Assembly (NCBI GenBank): GCA_021401465.1
Contig: JADDMT010000050.1
Location: 62,001-126,000, forward strand
DNA from: Teratosphaeria epicoccoides
Lineage: Eukaryota; Ascomycota; Dothideomycetes; Mycosphaerellales; Teratosphaeriaceae
DNA length: 64,000 bases
Reading direction: 5' to 3'
Shown here in pieces: positions 11,863 through 22,275 of this stretch; position 1 is the first letter of the stretch; each line of letters starts with the position of its first letter. Under the pieces are notes generated by a model. It ran no database searches. It saw only the letters and a program-made list of their open reading frames with translations, and was not told where the DNA came from. The translations under genes were made by a program, and so were the position numbers.

Positions 11863-13881
11863 ATGTGGCTCGAAAGATTCTCCGGACAGTCTGCACCGTC
11901 AGCAGCTCCTACACCAATCCGAGGCAGTTCGCCAGTGCCTGGAAAATCCGTTCGATTGGGACCTGGCACACTACCCCGAAGACCAGGTCTCAATTTCAGA
12001 ACATCATCGCTGTCAGTGGCGTCTCTGAATGCTTCCACGGAAAGCTTGCCCGCTGCAGCACGCATACCCAATGGCTCGAGTCTGCAGAATGACCTGTCGG
12101 GCATCCAGCGAGGTGATGTTGCGGATCCCCTCGACGTGCTGACCGGCATAGTGGGGCCCTTGACTGATGGAGCACAAGCTGAAGACGGACACGGTAAGGC
12201 CTGGAAGCCCGTTGTGTTCGCGGAGGATATCGATTTCGATGGACTCAGCTTGGAGGAACTTCTGCGCGCCCCTCCAGGGCCGCACTCGGAGGCCGTGGAA
12301 GCTGGAACGATCACGCCTGTAGTTGAGGACTTTGAAAGAGAAAAGAACAAATTCGAAGATCTGCACAGATCAATTCTGGCCTGCGACGAGGTGCTCAAAA
12401 GAGTAGAGACGTACTTGACAAGCTTTAGAGCAGACTTGGCAGCCGTGTCGTCTGAAATTGAGCACTTGCAGGATAGGTCGACAGCGCTGCATAACAAGTT
12501 ACAGAATCGCAAAACCGTCGAGAAAGTCCTTGGACCAGAAGTCGATGCATTTGTCATTCCACCTGCGACTGTACGCAAAATTACAGAAGGTGAAGTCGAT
12601 GAAGCCTGGATCAAAGCGCTTGTAGACCTGGAACGACGGTCCAAAGCGATTGACGCCAGAACGAAAGAAGGCAGGGAGACCAAGACCGCTCATGACACTA
12701 AATCCTTCATCGAAGATGTGTCAAGCAAGGCTGTGGAACGCATACGCGACTACATAGTTGCTCAGATCAAAGCACTAAGGTCGCCCAGCATCAACGCGCA
12801 GATGATACAAGAAAACGCACTGCTGCGCTACCGAGATGTCTATGGCTTTCTCGCCGTCCGGCATCCGCAGCTTGCAGGAGAGATCAGCCAGGCCTACGTG
12901 AATACCATGCGATGGTACTACAGCAGTCACTTCACACGGTACAAGGCGTCGCTAGAGAAGCTGAAACTGTTTACTATCAATACGGCAGACGCCCTCGGCG
13001 TCGACCCAGTGACCAAGACGACCCGATCTTCAGGTGCAGCTGCAGCACACGATCCCTTCTCACTGGGCCGCCGAGCAGACAATCTTCGCACCGCCTGTGA
13101 CAGCGCTCTGCCGTCCTTTGCTGCTGAAGAAGACAAAGGCACTCATAATCTGGAGGTGCCTTTCCGAGCCTTCAATCTCGCACTCATCGACAACGCTTCG
13201 GCCGAATATAGCTTCCTCACTGAATTTTTCGGTTCGCGGAATCAAAGCTTTCACGCCACAAACCGCAAGCTCAATGAGATTTTCAGTCCAAGCTTCGATC
13301 TTGGACACGAGCTTACGAGATACTTGATCGAGGATAGTTTCGACGCCATCGGCATCCTTATCTGCGTGAGGCTGAACCAGCACCTGGCTTTCGAGCTCCA
13401 ACGTCGTAAAGTTCCATCCGGAGAAGGCTACCTCAATGGTACAAGTATGCTTCTTTGGCCCCGCTTTCAACAGATTATCGATGCGCATTGCGAGTCGATC
13501 CGAAAGATAACAGCTTCGCTACCGGGAAAGCCTCCAGGATCCGCACTTTCTCTCACTTCATCGCCGGCGACTGCTGCCTCTACGGCACCACATCCGTTGA
13601 CGCAACGCTTTGCTAACTTCGTCCACGCGATAACGTCGCTGAGCTCGGAGGCGGGGGATGATGAGCCAACGGGTACAGGGCTGGCAAGACTGAGATCGGA
13701 TTTCCAGGCATTCTTGACCAAGTTGAGCAAAGGCGTGGCTGAGGCGAGGAAGCGAGATCGTTTCTTATTCAACAACTACAGTCTGATATGTACGATCCTT
13801 GGGGATGCAGAGGCAAAGCTGGCAGAGGAAATGCGGAGCCACTTTGAGATATTGAAGGATGGGTTGAATGTGGATGGCTAA
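11863..13881 (+). CDS. vps52: GARP complex subunit VPS52 (Sac2 family)
   Basis: A single exon of 672 residues. The open frame extends upstream to 11821, but the first ATG (MWLERFSG) matches the usual fungal VPS52 N-terminus and is chosen. Residues 1-150 are Ser/Pro-rich. The Sac2/VPS52 coiled-coil core follows, with LHRSILACDEVL, then VSSEIEHLQDRS and LQNRK. It continues through IRDYIVAQIKALRSP and a middle section with YVNTMRWYYSSHF, and ends with FLFNNYSLICTIL. GARP (VPS51-54) tethers endosome-derived vesicles at the trans-Golgi. A COG3 assignment was considered for the coiled coil, but the motifs fit VPS52. Length agrees with the family. Confidence 0.92.
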   Translation: MWLERFSGQSAPSAAPTPIRGSSPVPGKSVRLGPGTLPRRPGLNFRTSSLSVASLNASTESLPAAARIPNGSSLQNDLSGIQRGDVADPLDVLTGIVGPLTDGAQAEDGHGKAWKPVVFAEDIDFDGLSLEELLRAPPGPHSEAVEAGTITPVVEDFEREKNKFEDLHRSILACDEVLKRVETYLTSFRADLAAVSSEIEHLQDRSTALHNKLQNRKTVEKVLGPEVDAFVIPPATVRKITEGEVDEAWIKALVDLERRSKAIDARTKEGRETKTAHDTKSFIEDVSSKAVERIRDYIVAQIKALRSPSINAQMIQENALLRYRDVYGFLAVRHPQLAGEISQAYVNTMRWYYSSHFTRYKASLEKLKLFTINTADALGVDPVTKTTRSSGAAAAHDPFSLGRRADNLRTACDSALPSFAAEEDKGTHNLEVPFRAFNLALIDNASAEYSFLTEFFGSRNQSFHATNRKLNEIFSPSFDLGHELTRYLIEDSFDAIGILICVRLNQHLAFELQRRKVPSGEGYLNGTSMLLWPRFQQIIDAHCESIRKITASLPGKPPGSALSLTSSPATAASTAPHPLTQRFANFVHAITSLSSEAGDDEPTGTGLARLRSDFQAFLTKLSKGVAEARKRDRFLFNNYSLICTILGDAEAKLAEEMRSHFEILKDGLNVDG

Positions 13882-14426
13882 GTCTGCTGATGACTTTGCC
13901 AAGCTTGCTGCTCATTGATTGCCTCCCGGGAGATAGCAAGTTTTATGCTCCAGCGAGTACTCAACCAAGTCCGTCGCGGCTGGCTCAGAGATCTGTTCTA
14001 CTTCATAGAAACCAAAGCTTCTATGTAGCGACGAGGCTGCAGGATGCAATGTACATGTTTGCTGCAGGTTCCAGGAGTGACCTTTCTGTTGCATCTTGTC
14101 AGGGATTTGACTGGTCATCAATAATGCGTGTTGTCAAGCTTGAGACGCGTCAAGCTGCGAAGTCATTGCCAAGAGCCAGAAGCAGTCTAGCTCTGTGGTC
14201 TCGTGTGCGCTCTTCGTTACATACATGTACCTAGGTACATCTGCATCTGATTCTTGGGCAATACCCTCTATATGTGACATCGGACGCCAGAACCAATTGT
14301 ACACCAGCTCCAATATCCTATCGTATCGCTACCTCAATCTGCCACGCCACAAGTCCCCGACGACAGCATCACAACTCCTCTACTCGAGCCGAATCCTGCC
14401 ACCCCTCTGGCATCAACCTTACAGCA
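13882..14426. other. Intergenic region, VPS52 to GYF gene
   Basis: About 545 bp that should carry the VPS52 terminator and the GYF gene promoter. It contains a 16-bp perfect palindrome, ATGTACCTAGGTACAT, at 14225-14240, about 190 bp before the GYF start codon. No gene was seen. Confidence 0.5.
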
Positions 14427-17400
14427 ATGGCGCCTTCCACCTTTGCATCAGCGGCAGCAGGTAACTCGCAGCATACCACATCAGCGCGTGATTTAGGATC
14501 AGAATGGTGCGTAGCAAGGACAGGCGCATCGGTGGAGAAACCGCCAATGCGCCAGTCCAGCCTCCAGCCGAGGGAGGCGCAAAGCTGTCACCACGCCCCA
14601 GCAGCTAATGTTGTTCACACAGGTCACGTAGAACCAACGGTGCTACCCAGACCTTCCGCAGACCTTCCGGCGCAGCGCCCCTGAACCCCCTCAGTCAGAC
14701 TTCCGACGGCTCCCAGCCCGCACGATATGTTCCTCCCCACCGCAACGGCACCATTCCTGAGACCACGCGCTATTCTCGGGATGAAATGCTTGCGATTAGT
14801 AAACAAGTGAGGGACCAAGATGGCGGCACAGCGAACAAGTTGTCGGGCCTTTTTGCGGGAGGGTGGCGTCCAGACATGGCCAACGGATCATCAACCGCGG
14901 GCTGGAATCGTGCCGAGCACAATCGTGATGGCCAGCCTGGGCCGGAGTTGTGCTGGGACAAGGAGGGCAGCGTGGAACCGCTTGGCCTTGTGCCCATGGA
15001 CGATGAAGAGAAGGAGGTAGGCATTATATCGAAGAGCATAGGTTTGCTTCGCTTCGACACGCTGACACCGACATACAGCTTTTCTCTACATCTGTGAACA
15101 CCCTACTGAAGCCAGCAGCCGCGGCCAAAGACGGCCAGCAAGGCAACGGTATCCCAGGTCGTAAGATCTCAGTCTCCGGAGGCACCTCCACGCCCGGCGG
15201 CGTTGGACTCCCTTCACCATCTGTCACTAGAGGCTTTGGACGTCGCCGGGAGACGAGCGAGTCATATCCGTTTCCAAGTACCAACCAAGCTGCTTCTACT
15301 TCTGGCCCTACCGAACTGAGCAGAGCTGCATCGCCACCGCCATCGTTGCAACGACGCCGCACTGACCTTAAGGACTCGAGCAAAGCTGACAATGGCAGTG
15401 ACGATAAGTCTACTACGCCCTTTGGAACTCTCAAGCGTACGATCACCGGCCCGCTGAGTGCTGGACTGGGTGGAGAATCCTCGCCCTGGTCGAATGCGCC
15501 ACAAAGTGCCGGTTTCTCACCCATGGGTTCGTTCGGCAATTTTGGATTGACTGGAGCGCAAGGCACGCCAAGCGAAAAGCGGGCCGGTCTTGGCAGTGGG
15601 CGCCCGGAGAGCAGATTCAAGAATCTGCTCAGCAAGGACAGCAACGAGGAGGTTGATTGTTCCCCAGTACAGCGGAAAGCGAGCATCTCAAGCTTGTCGC
15701 GGGTCAACGAGAACGACTCGTGGAGAGCTCAGGAACCTGGCCCTGCGCCCGTTCCGGAGAACGAGGAAGACGTGCCATCTGGAAGCGCCGCTCTTGCTGC
15801 TAGCTCTGATCTCAGTCCGCCACAGCATCGCTCGGAATTGCGCGGCGTTGGCACACCCAGTAGAGCTGGCACACAAGACTTCGGCTTTGGCACTTTCGGC
15901 ATGACCACGGACAACACTCACAGCGGTTTTGGGAGTGCTCAAAATTTTTTGCAAAGCCGAGATGCCTTTCATCAGCAGACACCTGCTGGCCATCGAAACG
16001 AGCCAATGAGCCCAACAGACACCAATCCATACCGCTCCCCTGAGCAACACGGCGTGGACAACCTCGTGAACGACGACGCAGCGAACGAGGGCCATGACAT
16101 GCATAGTACCCACTTACCTGGCCTTGGCGGGTTTGGTACGCATGATCATCATCAGCAGATCAGCGGCCTAGGCGGTCTGGGTGGAAATATTGGGCGCATT
16201 CCAGGCGTGCAGGGTCCAGCCGGCGATAGAAGTCAGACCAGTAGCGTTGGTCCCAACCGCGGCTTCCCCGGACTCGGTGGGCTCAGTCAGCTAGGAGTGC
16301 CGGGCTCTGGCGGTTGGCCCATCAGTCAACCTCCCGCTTTTGGAACACCCAATCGATCTACCGCTGGTTTGAATGCCTTCGGAGGTGGCATATTCGGTAG
16401 TGGCATGAATGAATTGCAGTCTCCTAGTCTGGCCGGACTGGGAGGTGCAAGTCTCATGAGCCCCCAAAGCGGCGGCGGCTTTGGTGGCAGTAAGATGGCC
16501 AGCATGTTTCCTCCCGCGATGCAAGAGCAGATGCGCCAAGGAGATGAAAGAGACCATTCACATGACCGCGGACATCAGCAACCGTTTGGGGGTCTCCACG
16601 GTATTGCCAGCCCACTCGGTGCTCAGCACGAACAGCAGCAGCAGCAGCAGCATTTTGGGCCTCCTGGCCAAGCACCGCCCCAGACTGAACAAGGCGCGCA
16701 GCAGGAGGAGCAGGCTGGACAGTCTGCTGCGCAAGCACCCGCCAACACAGCTTCGAATCAACCGCCGGCGCCTCAACAGCGTACCATGGTAATGCCGGAC
16801 AGGATGCGCTGGATTTATCGTGACCCGCAAGGCCAGACTCAAGGACCATGGACCGGTCTTGAGATGCATGACTGGTACAAAGCAGGATTCTTCAGTCCAG
16901 AACTCTTAGTCAAGAAGTATGAGGACCCGGAGTACGAGCCACTTGCTCAGCTCATCAGACGCATTGGCAACTCTCGTGAGCCCTTCTTGGTACCGCAGAT
17001 TGGCATTCCTCATGGAGCTCCGTCCACCACTACTGGTCCGAATGCTTGGGCTGGCGGCGCTCCACCGGCTCCTGGCCCCGCACCGACCGCTGCCGGTGCT
17101 CAACCGCCCTTTGCATCCTCATTTCCGTCGTTTGGAACAACCTTGACTGCTGACCAGCAAAATGCGCTCGAAAGGAGGAAGCAGGAAGAGCAGTATCTCA
17201 TGGCACGGCAAAAGGAGCATCTGGCGCAGGTACAGATCGCTCAGCGCATGTCGCTTTCTGGCGCTCCAGGTGCCACGCATCAATCTGGTCTCATGCCTGG
17301 TGCTGTGGGAGGGCAGCTTCATCACCACAGCTCTGCTACGAGCTTGCACAGTCAGCCCAGCTTCGGTAGCATGACGAGTCCGAGCCAGTTTCAACCCAGC

Positions 17401-19277
17401 CCAATTCAGGCTCCGTCTGCCGGTACCATTGGACAACAGCCAGGCTTCTTCGACAGTTCCTTCCGTGCGCCAGGTGCCGCCGGCTTGGGAGCGATCGGAG
17501 CTGGCATCGATTCGCTGGGACATATCCGCGAGGAAGAGATTCCAGGCATTATGGATAGGCTGAATTTGGGCACCGGTCGTGCGCCCGGGTCTGGGCAATT
17601 TGGTGCTCCTGGCCAGCCGTTCGGGCATCACCAGCAGCAGCAAAGTCAAGGACAAGACCAGCATGCTCTGCATGTTCAGCAGATGTTGCACGACCGTGCC
17701 AGGCTGCAACAAGAGCAAGCTGAGCATGACGCTCAGCAGCAGCCGCCTACAGGTACAGAGCAGACTGGCGCAAGCGAGAGATTGCAGCAATTTCAGCAGC
17801 TGCAAGGGCAGCAGCCTGGGTTGGATGCTAGGTTTCAATCTTCTATGAACAAGGCACAGACGGCCAAGCCTCAATCGGCTCAGCAGCGTATGGCTTCAGC
17901 CGCCGTTGCTCAGTCCAAGGCGGTCCCGGGGCCTCTGTCCTTGACTGAGCAAGTTGAAGCAGCTGTATCTGCACAGCAGTCACCGCAGCCACAGCAATCT
18001 GGATCTCCGCTGTCATTCCCTCCAGCTCCATCTCAGTCGCCACTTCCGGCGCCTGCGGCTCAGCGCACTGGTCGCCAGAGCGTGGCTGATCAGCTACAGA
18101 ATGAGTCTAGAGATTTGTCACAGACGCCCTCGGTCGAGACACCAAGCGCTGCAGCTCCTGCTCCATGGGCTAAGGAGCCAGCTGAAGCGTCGAAGGGCCC
18201 TAGCTTGAGGGAGATTCAGGAGATGGAAGCCAAGAAGGCTGCTGAAATCGAGGCGCAGCAAGCTGCGCTCCGCAAAGCCGCTTTCGAGAAGGAGTTGGAG
18301 GCCCAGGCGGTTGCGGCGGCAGCAGCAGCAGCAGCAGCAGTAGCTAGCGAGCATCCTGGCTTGCCTTCCTCCGCGAGCTGGGGTGCTAGCCCCGCTACCC
18401 CTACCAACGCGGCGTCTCCATGGGCCAAGACCGTTCAGAAATCTGCTGGCGCTCCGGCCGCGAAGACCATGGCACAGATCCAGAAGGAGGAAGAAGCGAG
18501 GAAGAGGAGACTCGCCGCCGCAGCTCAAGCTGCTACCACGCAGGCGAATGCCATGGCTGCCGTTACTGCCTCAATTGGAGGCAAGAGCTATGCCAACTTA
18601 GCCGGCAAAATCACTTCCCCACCCACCCTCAACACTGGATCCAGCGCATGGACGACTGTAGGCGCCGGTGGCAAGCCGAAGACTCCCGCTACACCTACAG
18701 CGCCACCAGGAATGGGCAGCCGTGCTGTGAGCTCCGGCTTAGTTCCCGGTGCCGTACCACAGGCAGCTGTTAGGAAGGCGCCCAATCGTACCACTACTTC
18801 GAACAGTGCTGGTTCGGTTAATGCGCAGGAGGAGTTCAGAAAGTGGGCCGTCGCCGAGCTAAGGGGTGATCTCGCGAAGGGCGTTTCTGGTAAGTCACGC
18901 TCATCTGCCACCACTCTCACAACCAAGATTCTAATGCTAACGAATGATCAGCCGAAGATTTCGTCGCCACCCTTTCCGTTCTGGGGCTCGATGTCGAAAC
19001 ACTCACCGAGGCCGTCCACAGCGCTTCCAGCACAATTGATTCCCGCCACTTTGCTGAGGAGTTCATTCGTCGCAAGAAGCTGGCAGACAAAGGCTTGATC
19101 GATGCTGCTGCGCAAACTAAGAGTGCAAGTCCGGCTAATGCCGGGCCCCATGCGAATGGGGGTGGCTGGTCTGAAGTTGCGAAGAAAGGCCCGGCCAAGG
19201 TGGAGACGATCTCAGCCACGGAGAGCAATGGAGCGTTCAGGGTTGTTAGTAAGAAGGGCAAGGCGGGCAGGAAGTAG
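14427..19277 (+). CDS. GYF-domain protein (SMY2/GIGYF-like)
   Basis: Four exons, 14427-14506, 14623-15016, 15079-18889 and 18952-19277, give 1536 residues. The introns are 116, 62 and 62 bp. The first donor is GTGCGT; joining restores a Trp-Ser-Arg-Arg-Thr-Asn-Gly-Ala passage and the downstream DETTRYSRDEML-like region. The GYF domain is at about residues 733-785 (WIYRDPQGQTQGPW, then GLEMHDWYKAGFF, then DPEYEPLAQLIRRIG) and is predicted to bind proline-rich PPG(phi) ligands. Flanks are long, disordered and Gly/Gln/Ser/Pro-rich, with a short CAG-coded glutamine run near 16630 and an alanine run near 18315. A charged helix with KEEEARKRRLAAAAQ and a conserved C-terminus (EFIRRKKLAD, WSEVAKKG) follow. 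Yeast Smy2/Syh1 and human GIGYF proteins act in mRNA repression and ribosome-linked quality control; that role here is inference. Confidence 0.93.
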
Positions 19278-19795
19278 CACGTGGTCAGGCTGGAAGTACT
19301 TGATCAGGATTGCGGAAATGGTGGTAGGGCAGTTGCGGGTTTGTCGCTTCGCTTTTGCGGGCGTGGAATGTACGATCTTGGTGCAGCGAGTCAGCGAGCG
19401 TGGAGTTGGCTGGGCATATGCGATCTTGTGATGCCCATGCGAAGCGTGGGAGGGGCCGATCAATATAGGAGATCGTGGGCTTGACGTGTATGAACGAGCA
19501 TTGGACTGTCTCGGCTCTGTCATTTGCGGCTCCAGAGGACTGTGTACCAATGCCTATACTAAGAGCACCCACCTTCCAGAGTTGGAAATGCCAGCCTGAA
19601 AGCACAATCGCTCTTGCACATCGCGATCTTATCTCTACGCGAGCTTGTGCCCTGTGTGGAGCAAGATTCGCCCTCATGATCTCTCACGAGAATTAGCCGA
19701 ACGCCATTTCCTTTGCCTTTCCGACTCGGAAATTCAGACTCCTCGCTGAAAGTGCCAACCAAAAATATCATATGGAATTCACGTAATGGGTCCGC
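19278..19795. other. Convergent 3' region
   Basis: About 520 bp between the 3' ends of the GYF gene (+) and the uncharacterised gene (-). No gene was recognised; it probably holds the two 3' untranslated regions. Confidence 0.5.
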
Positions 19796-20923
19796 TCATT
19801 CGGCCTTTGCCACAGGCTCAGCAGCTGCTGTCACGCCGGGTGCCGCCTGGGTCGCGAATGTCGCTGGGGTAGCAGCCAAAGGCGAGTTTTGCGCCGGACT
19901 GTGTGCCAGCGCGCCGCCGGTCGCGTTGCTACCATGCTGTGAGCTTGGGCCCGAGAGATCTGCAATCTGGCGTTCTGTGCACATGATCAGTGCGTTGCTT
20001 TCCATAACAACAGAGCATGGCATGTGTTTACCCAGCTCACGTATCCTCAACTTCAGCATTTGGTTCTCGCGTGTCAATGTTTGCGTTTCCGCCTGATAGA
20101 ATGCGCTCTCGTCCCTCGTGCCACCGAGCAAGAAGTCCTCGGTCAATGGCCCGAGGCTGCCTGCACCAGACACTGGACGCAAGGTAGGAGATGTGCCACG
20201 GCTGTTGGTCCTCGCGGCCGAACTCTGTCGCGAAAGTGAGTGTGGTCTGTTGAAGTGGCCAGGCATGATTGACGCAGATCTCGGTGACCCAGAAACCTCC
20301 GTGACCGTCGTACTTGCAGGCGTTAGATGCGTAGAAGGCGGGGCTGGGGACGGATTCTGATCGGTGGAGGTAGGTGACTGCTCCTGTCCGCTTCCATTGC
20401 CATGTTGTTGTCTATGCATAGCGGCAATCTGATCTTGCTGGATCCTGATCATGTGCAGGAGCCTGTTCACCTGCGCCTCCTGCTCGTTCTCCAACTCCTG
20501 ATGCAGTTCGCCCAAGCTAGGCTGGCGATGGTGGTTTGGATCTGCAGTGTTTGGCAATGCGAAGCTCCTCCTTCCTTGTCCGGGACTGCCGTTGCCGCTG
20601 CTCGGCTGCTGCAGCTCACCTGGTGCTGGGATAGTAGGATCGTTCATGGTGAGATTGTTCATCAAGCTCGACCTTCTGCGCTCCAGTTGGTGGTGGTTGT
20701 TGCGGATCGGAGAGGCATTGGAGGGTGAGCGCTGCAATCCAGCGTTGATGGCTGCAGCGGCTTGGAGCGACGATAATGAGGGCGACCGTGGTGAAGGCGG
20801 AGCGGCTCTGGTGTATTCGACGTTGTTGTTGAATGAGATCCGGCGCGGGCGATGCTGCTGCTGCGAGGGGGAATTTGGGGAAGAAGGACTAGAAGCGGGC
20901 AACGAGTTGAGATCGGGAGCCAT
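19796..20923 (-). CDS. Conserved Pezizomycotina protein, function unknown
   Basis: A single exon of 375 residues from the ATG at 20923 (MAPDLNSLPASS). The frame stays open upstream to 21133, but only from a TTG. The N-terminal half is Ser/Pro/Asn-rich and disordered, with short conserved-looking peptides (SLSSLQAAAAINAGL, MNDPTIPAPGE). A coiled-coil segment follows, beginning SLGELHQELENEQEAQVNRLL. A second short coiled coil near the C-terminus (ETQTLTRENQMLKLRIRELGK) carries a leucine-heptad pattern, then an Ala/Pro-rich tail. I associate the ELHQELE...QVNRLL block with unnamed proteins in other filamentous ascomycetes, but know no function. No DNA-binding basic region or membrane segment is visible. 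It could be a scaffold or adaptor; that is speculation. Confidence 0.8.
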   Translation of the reverse strand: MAPDLNSLPASSPSSPNSPSQQQHRPRRISFNNNVEYTRAAPPSPRSPSLSSLQAAAAINAGLQRSPSNASPIRNNHHQLERRRSSLMNNLTMNDPTIPAPGELQQPSSGNGSPGQGRRSFALPNTADPNHHRQPSLGELHQELENEQEAQVNRLLHMIRIQQDQIAAMHRQQHGNGSGQEQSPTSTDQNPSPAPPSTHLTPASTTVTEVSGSPRSASIMPGHFNRPHSLSRQSSAARTNSRGTSPTLRPVSGAGSLGPLTEDFLLGGTRDESAFYQAETQTLTRENQMLKLRIRELGKHMPCSVVMESNALIMCTERQIADLSGPSSQHGSNATGGALAHSPAQNSPLAATPATFATQAAPGVTAAAEPVAKAE

Positions 20924-22275
20924 GTTGGATGCTCTTAGGTCAATCGAGGACGTTGGATGTGAAGATGGCTGAGATCCACAAAGGCACACATCAGCCAATG
21001 CGGTTGAGGGGACCAAGAAATATGTTGCCAATACATGTAGATGATGTAGCTTTGACAAAAGGAGCTGGTGTTTTGAGACGTGATGCCTCCCCCCACTACT
21101 CACTACTACGGTCAAGTCACATGCAAGTAGCAAGGATTCTCACCTGATGATGTCTCTAGAAATCGCCAGGAGGCGACAAACCTGAAGACCATTCTATCCG
21201 TTTCCCTCACAAACAATTCCAGCGACTGGCATTTGCATGTGCATGTTCTCTCGTGCATCTCAGAACGACTCGCGGGCTTGACAGGTCAATAATGTGACAG
21301 AACTGCTTCCTGACGGGACCGGAACTCAGCGGCCGACCAGCGTCGAGGCTATGTATGCATCATGCATATGCGAACGCCAGGATCAGGCCTCAAGAGCGTC
21401 TTGACTCGCGAGCGTGCACCAAGCGTCCCAGCGCACATGTAAGCACAGAGTCGAGCATCCGCGGTATAGTTTCTGCGATAGATCAACCATCATACGATGC
21501 TGTTTGATGCTGAGTCCGACTGTCCGAGATGACGCTAATTTTAGTGCAACCAGACAATGTTCAATACGGTGACTTATGAGTCTGTGTAGCCTGCGAACGC
21601 TTGCACATGACATGTACCGGTTTTACAGCACGCACAGTGTCCGCAAACGCCCGATCCGCGCTGACGTCCTTCTCACACCTCTTCTCCACCGAGATCGTAG
21701 ATGCAGGTCAACATGACTCGAGGCTGCCTCAGGGCCGTCGAGGCTTTGGTTCTGGTCTGCCAACATCCAACCGTGCACATGGCATTGAGTCGTCAGGCAG
21801 GCAGGTGTCTGGGCACTATCCGACCGGCGCCGTTTGGGCGAATATGTACCCAGGCTATCCTGGCTCTCGAGCCGTTCGACTCGCTAGCGCGTCAGCGCCA
21901 TAACCTATATCGCGTCTCATTTCTAGATGCCTCATGCAAGCTGATTTAGGTCCCGCCCGGGTCTCTGTTTGCATTCGGAGCAACATGCAGGGTTGTGATC
22001 AACCGAACCAAACCAACGGTCGTTAACCTCAAGTCATCTCGCCGCATGCCCTATGAAGCCGATCACGTATTGCTGTGCCTTCCGGCTGCGCGCCTTTATC
22101 ATCTCAGGTCTTCTCACACGCTCCTGCGAGGCAAGCCAGCAGCCGCTTGTGGATTCAATCTACGCGAAACGGCCGCAAAGCCGCTTCTTGGACCTTGCAA
22201 ACGCGCGTGGCTAAGGCGGCCTGCAGGATCAGACCTTGGGCTGTGCGCGCGCTCGCGACTGTGTCGCATCTTTCC
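20924..22275. other. Divergent intergenic region
   Basis: About 1.35 kb between two divergent start codons. The frame of the PH-domain gene extends upstream without a stop to 22075 but has no earlier ATG. No RNA gene or repeat of note was seen; it probably contains both promoters and leaders. Confidence 0.45.

Noticed and set aside
11844..12683. 279-codon minus-strand open frame
   Set aside because: It is a shadow of the VPS52 coding sequence, without any domain.
11863..13881. COG3 (Golgi tether) as identity of this coiled-coil protein
   Set aside because: The motifs VSSEIEHLQDRS, LQNRK and FLFNNYSLICTIL, and the MWLERFSG start, fit VPS52 better.
17119..17874. 251-codon minus-strand open frame
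   Set aside because: It lies antisense within the GYF gene; its Leu/Ser-rich composition is the complement of the Gln/Ala-rich coding strand.
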